Source: Liquidambar formosana (taxonomy: Eukaryota > Streptophyta > Magnoliopsida > Saxifragales > Altingiaceae). Taken from it: a stretch of DNA of 64,000 nt. The stretch is from contig CM077824.1 in NCBI GenBank assembly GCA_039720395.1, positions 23,637,278-23,701,277 on the forward strand. The letters run 5' to 3'. Shown here piece after piece: positions 44,220 through 54,009 of the stretch (within the stretch, counting starts at the first letter, position 1; each line of letters starts with the position of its first letter). Both the position numbers and the translations under genes were made by a program. Under the pieces are notes generated by a model. That model saw only the letters and a program-made list of their open reading frames with translations, was not told the origin of the DNA and made no database searches.

Positions 44220-46330
44220 GGTCCTATCTACCATAGGCCTGACCTAAGCACCCATTCTTTAGCAACCTCAGTGCAAACGGCATTGATCTCCTCCTCCTAA
44301 GCTGATACTTCTTCGTTATACTCTTCTCTAAGTCTTTCTTCTCAGCCTCCAGTTTGGTCAATTTGTCTTTAACATCCTTCACTTTGGAGTCCCATAACTT
44401 TTTCTCTCTCTCCAAAACCTCAGCCTTGTCTTTCTAAACCAGCCCAACTTGGGCCTTCTTCACCTCAGCTTTCCAGCTCTTGATGCTATTGTTGGCTTTT
44501 TTCCAACTTAATGATAGTTGAGCTTAGTGATTCCTCATCCTTTTGCTTTTACTCGTAAGCAGCATTGAATTTCGCGATCTCAACACTAGTAAAATCCTCT
44601 TTCTCTATTAAGAAATCACCCATCACTAACACTTGTTGGCAGCCCTGGAAATAAGAACTAACCTAAGAGATGTAAAAAATATGCATACAAAGAAAAGAAA
44701 GAGGAAGAGTTTTAAGTTCGGTTACCCTTAGCATCAAATGAACCGTGTTGTGGGACATCTCAATGGGGCTTCCCTGGTTTAAAGCCTCCATATCAATGGG
44801 GAATCGGATAGCACACAGCTCCAGTAAGAATACTCGGCCCCCAATCTAGTAGAAATAGTGTTGTTTGAAGAGGTCAAGTACTAAGCATGCTCCATGTACC
44901 GATGTTCATGAGGATTGATGGATTTAAACTCGGGTAGTCCCATCATAGGGTTGGGGCTTTTCCTTTTCTTCTGGAGGCTAGAAGAAGATTTTGATACCAA
45001 AGCCTCACTCGGTGTGAAGAGGCTTCCTGAGCTGAAGGGACAACTTCATTCCAAGATGAAACTACGTTGAGGATTTGTACCTCATCCTCTGAAGACTGAG
45101 CTCGATCAGCAACTTGTCTAGTCTTTGCAATCTGACCAGAGCCCAAGATGTGGGCACTATAGCAGATTGGAGAGATGTGGCAGTAGTGTAGATCCCTCCT
45201 TTGACTATGAGGCCAGGGATAGGCTTAATAGCACTTACAAAGCTCTCTAAGTTAAACAATCGAGCTGCTCTTTGGTGCTAGCATTTGTATTTCTAACTAG
45301 AACGGGCTTCGACTTAAAAATCGGAAGGTCTATTTCCTCAAAACCAGTCTTCTTTATGCCCGAACTCTCATCGTTCTCCCCGATTCCTCAACTCCTCTTG
45401 GTTTCTTTTTACTCCACTTCTATCACATTTCTTACTTCCTTCACTTTTCTGCTTGATCACTAGGATCGAGCTCAAGTGAAGGAGTCTAGGCTCTCTTCCT
45501 CGAGCTGTTTCTTGCCTGTAAGGGCTTAGAAGTCCTAACACCTTACAAGTCTTCACCCTTTTAGGCCTTTTCTTTTTTCCTTTCTTCTTAGGCTCAGGCC
45601 TCAAGTGCACGGGAAGACTAGCCGACTTATAGGTTTTATACCTTAGGATATAACCAAGAAAAGTATGACAAGCTCGGACTCGTCTTTGTCTTGGTAGGCA
45701 AAGATCTTGTTTATGAACTCAAAGTTCACTTTGCCCTCTGGGTAATTCATGAAAGCAATTGCAAAAGAAAAGGTAAAGTGTTAGATTAGGTAAAGAAATG
45801 AACATGAATTAAAGAAACTGATCTACAACTTACAAGGGAAGCCAGCAACTCATGGAACTTGAGGCTTAGGCTCGTCCACTAACCATATATAAAAAGTATA
45901 AACTTGGGCCCCAGGATTAGAGTCTGGTAGGTGGGTGACAAGTGGCTCTTTTTTCACCTGAGCAGAAAGATAAAAATGGGTCTTACTGGTCAAGCTGAGT
46001 TTATACTGGTGGAAAATCTCACAAATCCCAATTTGAACCCTCAGTTCGATGTTGAGCTTATCAAAGGATGAGATAATTCTGAAAGTGTTAATCCCAACCT
46101 GGGTTGGGATTAAATGGGTGTATTCTAAAAATTCAACCAAAAGTGGTCAGAAAGGCACCCAAACTCCGCCTTAAAAAAAAAAAAAAAAGCAGCAGTATGG
46201 ATAGTTAGACCCCCTCCTTGTCTTGGACCGAGATCGCCTCATCAGGTACGGCGCAACGGAAGTCAAGCTTCCCTTTAAAACCGAACTTAGATCTAAACTC
46301 AACCGTTCTTTTAGGTCAGTCTTTGATTTC
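44220..46330 (-). pseudogene. Antisense ORF of a Tat-like element (gypsy-type putative transposon domain)
   Basis: Minus-strand coding fragments in several frames. Upstream is 46140-45850, starting MVEFLEYTHLIPTQVGINTF and containing EIFHQYKLSLTSKTHFYLSA. Then come charged linkers (45610-44943) and, at the C-terminus, a coiled coil MEREKKLWDSKVKDVKDKLT at 44415-44224. This resembles, from memory, the protein annotated as putative gypsy-type transposon (PF04195) that Tat-lineage elements encode on the strand opposite to gag-pol. Many stops are present. Its function is unknown; it may be nucleic-acid binding. Confidence 0.6.
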
Positions 46331-47160
46331 AAATGCAACCATCTGCAAAGTTTAAAATCAATCAGGGATACTCTATATAATGTTCGAATATAATGTTCGA
46401 GTCAGTCTAAAAGTTTCAGATTAAATCATACTTGGGTCAAAAAGTGTGAGTTCTGTTTGATTCCACCTAAGTGTTGAGGTCGATTAAAATTTAGGTCTAG
46501 ATTTATTTTACAAAGCCGAACCAAAAGCAGTTCTAAAGTAGGGTCAAAATTCACCCGAACTGCTCATGGGCAATCAGTTCGGTAGGGAGACTGCAAAAAC
46601 ACATTCCCCCATCAATTCAAGAATTCAAATCACCAAGGGTAGGAAACCACCAGGGATTTCCCTCTTCTCAAGAAGCCCTTTCAGATACTGAAAAAATGAC
46701 AGTACAAGACATTAAAGGCTTTGAAACTAAAGAACAAAGACATTAAAGGCTTTGAAACGATGGAGAATCCAGCAAACGAGGCTGAGATGAAGCAACGAAG
46801 AGTACTCTGAGGTTCCTGAAGCTCCCAAAAGCACAAAAATCACTAGACAACGAAGGAGGATTGGCGATGATGAAGCACTGGTGGCAGAAGAGCCTGATTT
46901 GGCGATGGCAATGGATTTCTCTGGTGAAGACAAGGCAAAGTACAGAAGAAATTTGGACACAATAATAGGAGAAGAGAAAGTAAATGAACAGTGGTTTCTC
47001 TCTCTTTCTCTCTCTCTTTTTTATACCTAAACATTATGAGCATTAAATACTGAAATGACATAAAACTGCTAGAATGATGTCATTTCTCGAAATATATGAA
47101 ACGACACACCGTCTTGACCTGGACTATCACGTGGACAGAAACAATGAGAAATGATTATAA
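46331..47160. other. Untranslated region of the Tat-like element, no gene seen
   Basis: Between the antisense ORF and an LTR-like stretch. Short minus-strand frames (46960-46727 and 47061-46843) are Ser/Leu-rich without motifs. A short direct repeat GACATTAAAGGCTTTGAAAC occurs at about 46709-46758. Confidence 0.4.
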
Positions 47161-47164
47161 ATTA

Positions 47165-47800
47165 TGACAACCCCGAGATCAGGGCAATTATAATTGAGGC
47201 AAATTGTGTAAGAAAAACTAACCTGCACACTACAACCATGAAAAATTCCTACAGCTCGATCTACTAGTTATGGCTCCTCTCATCAACCCAATATAAAAAA
47301 TCTTCCAATGTAAAATACAATCATGGGAGCTTAATATGCCCGACCTCATATATGGGAGCCCAATCTCCCCACATCGGTACCGATCAACTTCTAACCAATC
47401 CCCGTGAAATACGAACTTAGTTACCCAAATTGCAGTCCGATTTCAACCAAGGCTGATAAACCCTGGTCAAATAGCTGGATACGTAACTCAAGTTATGGTT
47501 AACCTAACCCAAACAGTTATTAGACCAGCCTGAGTTAGTCCATACATAAATCTATAAATAGAACATGTTGTAACATAATTTAGGTATGACCTAACCTTAG
47601 CCCTTGAAATATCTCCTTCTCTCTTTAAAATTGCCACTGACTAGACCGTCAGAGAGGATTTGGCCGAACCCACTTCGGCCACCCTCTGACCTTGAGTTTA
47701 CTATTTGTAGGTCCATCGCACGGTGTGATTGCAGCTCTATTCCATCATTCTTCATCCAAGGTTGGGAAAACCCCTATACAATTGGGCTATGTAAAACGTT
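47165..47800 (+). repeat. Probable LTR promoter region of the Tat-like element
   Basis: A TATA box TATAAATA at 47553-47560 is followed by a leader with CTCCTTCTCTCTTTAAAATTG and a strong hairpin at 47648-47691 (GTCAGAG..GGCCGAA / TTCGGCC..CTCTGAC). This matches the U3-R layout of Tat-type LTRs. I cannot fix the borders; a second copy for comparison is not in the window. Confidence 0.5.
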
Positions 47801-47915
47801 TGGAAAACAGACGAACAATTTATACAGCATATATAGAGAAAATATACATCCAATATAATATCTAGTCAAAATACCCTCAATTGTTATAAAGTAATAAACT
47901 TAACATAGGGGCTTC

Positions 47916-48571
47916 TGTCACACCCCATTTTTGTCACCTTAGCTAGGACATATCATTTCAGTAGGATTTTGAGTCCTCTTCGAGTCTAGTCTTTTGCATT
48001 GAGTTTCTATGGCATTGAATATCATGTGTATGAATTTTGAAATGATTTGGAGTTCATTTCGATGGTCAATAAGAACTTTTGCGACTTTAAGGGCATAATC
48101 ATCTTTTAAGCCTATATTTCCATTTGACCTTGAAATGAAACCCGAGTCATTCCTTTGAGTTCATATGGTTACATAGAGTCTATATATAGGTTCAATTTCA
48201 TGATTAATGGTTTAAGATCAATTCGGCTCATAATGGTTCGGGTTAGCTAAAAGACCCTTTCTTGGTTTGCTCAAATTGACTCACAGACCCGATCAATTTT
48301 CTCTCATTTAACTTCAATTGGGCTTTATTTACATCCTAGGTATGTTTAGAAAGATCGAATTTCGATTTGGAAAGCACTTGGTTCGACCTTGTGTACAAAC
48401 CCAACTTAGGGACGGTGAGGCACCATGGTTAACTACCTTTGTAAACCTAACCATGCACCCACGGTTAAGGATTTTTTGTCCTAAATGCTTAAAAATGTGT
48501 TCCCCTTCGAAACACGGTTGTTTTGGCTTTATTTTCGTCAAAATCGGACTTAATTTGAACATTCTAGGACT
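47916..48571 (+). repeat. Truncated Ogre-like LTR in opposite orientation
   Basis: From TGTCACACCCCATTTTTGTC this matches the first 650 bp of the LTRs at 37012 and 57023 (read on their strand) with visible divergence, clearly more than the two LTRs show between themselves. It is preceded by AGGGGCTTC, polypurine-tract-like. It ends near 48571, where it meets the RT frame of the host element. Confidence 0.85.
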
Positions 48572-49657
48572 GGTTCACCTTGCCGCGGGGGAACCAAGAT
48601 TGGGGGGTTACTCAGATACCTTTTAATGGTCTCAAAGGCTTCTTGACAATCCTCATTCCATTCCTTAAAGCCCTTCTTAAGTAGCTTGAAAATTGGCTCG
48701 CATACCATGGTCAGATTGGCGATAAAACGACTTATGTATTGAACTCTCCCCAGAAAACCCCAGATCTGCTTTTCCGTTCTTGGTGGCTCCATCTCCGTGA
48801 TAGCTTTTATCTTCCCTGGATCAACTTCAATTCCCCTCTGAGTGATCATGAAACCCAACAGCTTCCCTGCGGTGACTCCGAAGGCGCACTTCTGAGGATT
48901 CAGTCGGAGGTTGTACTTCTTTGCCCGTTCTAGGAATTCTCCAATGCCGCGAAATGTCCTTCCCGGTCTACAGATTTGACTATCATGTCGTCCACATACA
49001 CCTCTACTTCTTTATGGATCATATCATGCAATAGGGTCGTAGCAGCTCTTTGGTAAGTAGCCCCAGCATTTCTCAAGCCAAAAGGCATTACCTTGTAGCA
49101 ATACGTGCCCCACTGCGTGATAAAAGCCGTCTTTTCCATGTCTCGAGGCGCCATCTTTATCTGGTTGTAACCGGAGAACCCATCCATGAAGGAGAGAAAG
49201 CATGGCCTGCTGTACTGTCCACCAACACATCGATATGCGGTAGAGGGAAATCATCCTTTGGGCTCGCCATTAAGGTCGCGGAAGTCAACACACATTCGCA
49301 CTTTCCCATCTTTTTTAGGCACAGGCACTATGTTGACAGCCACTCAGGTACTCCACAACTTGGAGAAACCCGGCATCTAATTGTTTAGTTACCTCTTCTT
49401 TTACTTTCAAAGCCCATTCTGGTTTTAATCTTCTTAATTTTTGCTTTATAGGCTTTTTAGTGGGATTAGTGGGGATGTAATGTTGCACTATCTGGATCAA
49501 TACCAGGCATATCCTCATAAGACCATGCGAAGGCCTCTACATTGGCTTTTAGAAGTATTATCAATTTTTCTTTTTCAGCAGGTGAGAGAGTTATCCCAAT
49601 TTTAATTATCCTTGGCAATTCATCTGTCCCTAGATTGATTGATTCCAATTCATCCAT
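48572..49657 (-). pseudogene. Ogre-like reverse transcriptase, truncated
   Basis: On the minus strand: MDELESINLGTDELPRIIKI and the pre-RT block AFAWSYEDMPGIDPDS (49657-49466), RT fingers with stops (49518-49200), MDGFSGYNQIKMAPRDMEK and the catalytic YVDD (about 48991-48980) within EVEVYVDDMIVKSVDREGHF, then the thumb GFMITQRGIEVDPGKIKAI and FLGRVQYISRFIANL. The frame ends at the junction near 48571 after PPRQGEP. RNase H and integrase are lost. The nearly intact thumb shows that the loss was abrupt. Confidence 0.88.
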
Positions 49658-49765
49658 GTTAGGTTCGGTAACGCCCCTTTTCCTTTGCTCGACGAGCTCC
49701 GGGGGACGTCATTCCTAGGATCTATATCCATGCCATAGATATCCATAGAAGAGAGAAAGGAAACA

Positions 49766-49934
49766 CTGCAAATAATGAAAAGAAACACACTTTATTGACT
49801 GAACTAACCAAACAAAGCAAAGAAATGAAAACACATGTGCCACAACTAGGGAACGACTCCTAACTCCACAAGGTGGGCTAGGCGGACACACTTTATTTGA
49901 AAGGAAAGCTAAGACAAGCTACTAAGGAACCTAC
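49766..49934 (-). other. Probable intron between protease and RT
   Basis: On the minus strand a donor GTAGGTTC (49934) sits exactly at the end of the gag-protease frame, and an acceptor TTATTTGCAG ends at 49766. Joining the two keeps an open frame for about 45 codons with the segment MDIYGMDIDPRNDVPRS. A spliced intron between protease and RT is characteristic of Ogre elements. The 169-nt size is plausible. No transcript evidence is available here. Confidence 0.6.
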
Positions 49935-52900
49935 AAGCTACTATCAGGTAAGTCGAGATCTTCGCCCTCAAGGACTTCTGCAACGGTACCCTCTTCAAGA
50001 TACCAATTAAGGAGCGGCACAGCTGCATGGTGAATTGAAGAACACTCGAGATCCGATTCCTCTACAGCAAGAACCATATCTTGAAACATTGTAACCATGG
50101 CTTCTGAATCCATCTGTTCTGCCCAATCCTCACTCTTCTCTTCCCAATAGTCATCATCGATCGCTTCATCATCAACCATTGTAGCAGTAATGGGATACCA
50201 CTCAGTAAAGAATATTTCAAACCCTGGAACTCTCGCCTTGGTTGCTTTGTCAATGGATGGTTCGGGAAATCCACAGAATAGAAAGTCCTCCCCTTCCTTA
50301 ACAAAGTAACCATTCAAAGTAGGTCGATATGGCGAGATTCGGATATCTGGCACCCTTCCTTCTGCTTTTGCTTTGGCCCTTTCTCTGCTTCTCTGCAGCA
50401 TCTCCATATGGTCCTTTTTGGAAGGCTCATACCCCAATCCGAAAGTGTAGGTGACAATGCGGCTCTGAACGGAAATCGGTATGCCTTGCTGACGGCGTCC
50501 TAGTCCCATGCCTGGGAAGAAACTCATTTTCTTCATTATGTTCCCCACATGTAGGTTGCCACGAGGGCAAAAGTCGAGAGGTATCAACTCTCTCTGTTCC
50601 GGCTCTTTCTCTATGCATTGAACATACTCGAACCCAAACAATGGTGCTCCAACGGGCTCGGGCTTGATCTCGCAAATGGGTACCCCCGACGACTTCAAGT
50701 CATAATCACCTTGGAGTGTGACGATGGCCCTTTCATAAGGGAACTTGACTTTTTGGTGCAATGAAGAAGGGACAGCCCCTGCAGGATGAATCCAAGGTCT
50801 TCCCAACAAGAGGTTGAAGCACGACGGGACGTCCAGCACTTGGAACTCCACTCTGAATTCTGTAGGCCCCATAATCAATGGCAAAGTGACCACTCCAATC
50901 ACTTCTCTGCGGGTGTTATCATAGGCTCTCACTGTTTGCCCGGATGGCATGAAGTCGGTAGGATCCAATCCCAAGACGGTGGCAGTTCTGAGAGGGCACA
51001 CATTAAGAGCGGAACCATTATCAATCAGGACTGTTGGAACTCTCTTTCCCATGGTGTCAACAGTGATGTACATGGCTTGTGAATGGCTAGGTCTACTTTT
51101 AGGTAGGTCTGCCTCTGAGAACACAATGGTTGAGTTCTTCAAGATTGGATTCACCAAGTTCACCAAATTTTTCGGAGATGTGTCAACGGGAACCTGTATC
51201 TGGTTGAGCAACTTCAGGATTGTCTGCCTGTGCTTGTAAGAGGCCATGAGCAAACCCCATATAGTGATGTTGGCATTAGTCTTTCTCAATTGCCTAAGCA
51301 CTTCGTCCTCCTCTTCTTGCAGGTCGAGGTGGTGATTACCTTCTAAGTCTCCCAATGGGTTGTTAGATTCTAAGTGCGGAGGCTTGAAATGGCGACCCCC
51401 TCTAGTTATGTGCTCCACCTCGTCATCGCTCATCCACATGTCATCAATCTCACCTACATCACCCATGAGGTCATCCCATGTGATTGTGTCGATCTCTTCC
51501 GTTTGGACTTCCTCTGGTAACTCATCCCAACCCATGGGGATTATAGGCTCATCAGGGATAGGGTCGGGGTAGAGTACATAGTAATCAAACTTTCCGGACG
51601 ACTCTCCCAACAAACCCACTTTAGGATCTCCTGCCTCGAACCTTTCTTTCAATTGTCGCTGCATGGGCTTCTTTGGCAATACCAAAACCTTTTGATCAAT
51701 AAGGTCTTGAACTACCTTTTTCAGTATAACACAGTCCTCCATATCATGTTCGGGCGCCTGATGGTACAAACAGAATTGGTGAGGAGTCGAAGGCCTCGGC
51801 TTTGAATGGCATGGAAATATGAGCCCTTTATCACAACATTAGTGGAAAACTTGAGTCAAGGTCATGGGAAGCGGCGTGTATTGCCTTATGGGTTGACGGG
51901 ATTGGGACGAGCCAAGGTCGATGGCATTTATGTTGTTGGGAGGAGGCATATTGTGAGTGGGGAAGGGATTTCGAGTGACATTTGGGCAATTTGGTGCGGT
52001 GGGTGGTGCAATGATCTGCTTGTCGAGCAAATCTTGGATTTCATGGCGGAGGCGGTAACAACAGTTGGTTAGATGGCCTTTGGCTTGGTGGAACTTGCAA
52101 TATTCATTTTCATTATAGTTCTTGGGCAATGGGTTTGGGGGAGGCCTTGGGTCGAGGGGTTTCAGGAGGTCACGGCTTCTCAACTTTTCAAAGACGCTTT
52201 TGAGTGGCATGTATAGCTCGGTGAATTGGCGAAGTGAGGTGGAGTCATTTAAGGAGAAAGGGCGAATGGGTTGGGTAATGGTATTGACCTCAGCATTGGG
52301 TTTTCCTCCAAAGTTTGTCCTTCGACTCCTTTGGACCTCCTCCGTTTTGATTGTTCCATCGGCGATTGCATCTTCAACTTGTGTGCCAGCCCCAACAAGA
52401 GCCTTGAAGTTCGGAAAGTAGTGAGCAAAGAGGTGCTTGTGATATACGGGCAGCAAGTTCTTCACTACCAACTGAATCTGTTTTTCCTCATTCGGTCTGT
52501 CTGTCATCTTGGAAGCCTTTTGTCTCCACCTAGTGATGAAGGCGGAGAAAGTCTCGTTAACCCCTTGCTTAGTGGTTTCCAAGTCCCTTCGCGTGACATC
52601 CACTTCAGTGTTATACTTGTAATGGTCCGTGAATGCATTGCACACATCCTCCCAAGTCTTGGTTCTATTCTCCTCTAATGACAAAAACCATTTCAAGGCA
52701 GAACTCGCTAATAACTCATGAAACATTTGAGCCAATAACTCATCGTTCGCCCCTCGAGGGTGCATAGCTCGCACATACATCTTGAGGTGGGTTTTAGGAC
52801 AGCCAATCCCATTGAATTTTTCCAACTCTAGCATCTTGAATTGTAATGGGATGCGAGCCTTTGGGAACAAGGACAAAGTGCGGATGTCCACCATATCATC

Positions 52901-53329
52901 AGACCTGCGGATTCCCTTCAGAGTTCGTTCTTAGGCCTCGACCTTGTTTGCCAGGACGGTTGAGCTCTCCCTTGATGTGGCTTTGGTTTCCCCTTCCTTG
53001 GTCTTGGGTAGTTCTCCCCCTTCTCCTAATGGTTCCTCAGCGGATTCAGACTCATTGGATCCTTGATTGTTATCAGTGGCACGGGCCCTAGATTCAGGTT
53101 CAGAGTTCTTCGGTTGAAGGTCTTGAGCTAACTTGAGTGCGGTCTCGGATACCTGGGTAGTGTGATCAAGCTTTTCCATGATAGCTTTCAAAGCGGCCTC
53201 AAGGTTGAAACCCCAGTTGCTAGTTCTTTCTTCAGCCATATCCGACTCAATGACGGAATCAACACTGACTAGGCGCCCTTGTTGATTGCGGATCCAAGCC
53301 AGCACGTCTCTCCCTCTAACATAGGGCAA
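49931..53329 (-). pseudogene. Ogre-like gag-protease polyprotein with two stops
   Basis: One minus-strand frame of 1133 codons is interrupted only by TAA at 52931-52933 and TAA at 51839-51841. Part 1 (53329-52934) is a charged N-terminus. Part 2 (52894-51842) is gag: PLQFKMLELEKFNGIGCPKT, SLEENRTKTWEDVCNAF and YCKFHQAKGHLTNCCYRLRH, a Cys/His zinc-knuckle-like segment. Part 3 (51769-49931) repeats a similar Cys/His segment, then has the protease site TVLIDNGSALNVCPLRTA (D-N-G-S), FNLLLGRPWIH and a G-patch-like stretch FFPGMGLGRRQQGIP. The protease sequence looks intact. It lies upstream of RT and would be translated from the genomic RNA. Confidence 0.9.
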
Positions 53330-53988
53330 ATACTCAATTTTTCAGCCTAAGGGTCCATCCTAAGCTTCCATAATTATCTCAAAATCTTTACAACGTACAC
53401 CCTTAATTAGTTCTCTTAACCAATTACCCTTGCGGGGGTCATGGGGAAGGGTACGTATTAAGGATGTAGGATGTAAAGTTTCCTCTAATTACCCACTCAA
53501 TCAACAAAGCATGGCAACACATCACAAACACGGCAGCATATCATTACAACAACGTGTGTACATATAGGTGATCCAACGGTGTCCTAGAAGGCCCATTACA
53601 TGCAATTCTTTCTTTTAAAAGGGTAGGCTAGGGTCCTCAACTTTGCTTGTACTAATCTTTATACCTAACCACATGTGACATCAGGAATGTCGCGTGGGTC
53701 CAGCAGTACGTGATTGATCCATTTGATATACCCGAGGGCAAGCCCAAGGGTACTTGGCAAGAGAGGTTTGATAGCTTCGCCCAATACATGGAATCAGGAA
53801 AACCAAGGTCGAACTAGGCTATCAGTTGGCAAGGATACATCGAGGGACAATCGAGTGATTATGCAACAGTAGCGCACACAATGCAATAAATGAAAGCACC
53901 CAATCAAGCGGATACAATGTGATTGATTTTAATTAATAATAAGAAATTAATTTAGCCCAATCAAATTAAATGAGTTTAGCCCTCGACA
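53330..53988 (-). other. Leader between primer-binding site and gag
   Basis: About 660 bp without a long frame, the 5' untranslated leader of the minus-strand Ogre-like element. No further structure is recognised. Confidence 0.55.
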
Positions 53989-54006
53989 TCCCCAGCGGAG
54001 TCGCCA
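53989..54006 (-). other. Primer-binding site of the Ogre-like element
   Basis: On the minus strand TGGCGACTCCGCTGGGGA follows the LTR end (TTCACA) after a 3-nt spacer. It has the TGG start of a tRNA 3'-end complement. Ogre elements are reported to use tRNA-Arg; I assign that from memory only. Confidence 0.75.
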
Positions 54007-54009
54007 AAC

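Larger units (their letters stand above)
37106..48571. other. 11.5-kb block replacing part of the Ogre-like pol; first part duplicates the right flank
   Basis: From about 37106 to 44000 the sequence is nearly identical to 57112-64000, including a solo LTR and a second LTR in the same places. The left junction is at a shared ATTTTTGGAACC. The right junction, at about 48571, joins a truncated, opposite-orientation LTR to the RT frame. The sequence 44000-48571 has no counterpart in the window and should match DNA beyond 64000 if the whole block is one copy. Confidence 0.8.
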
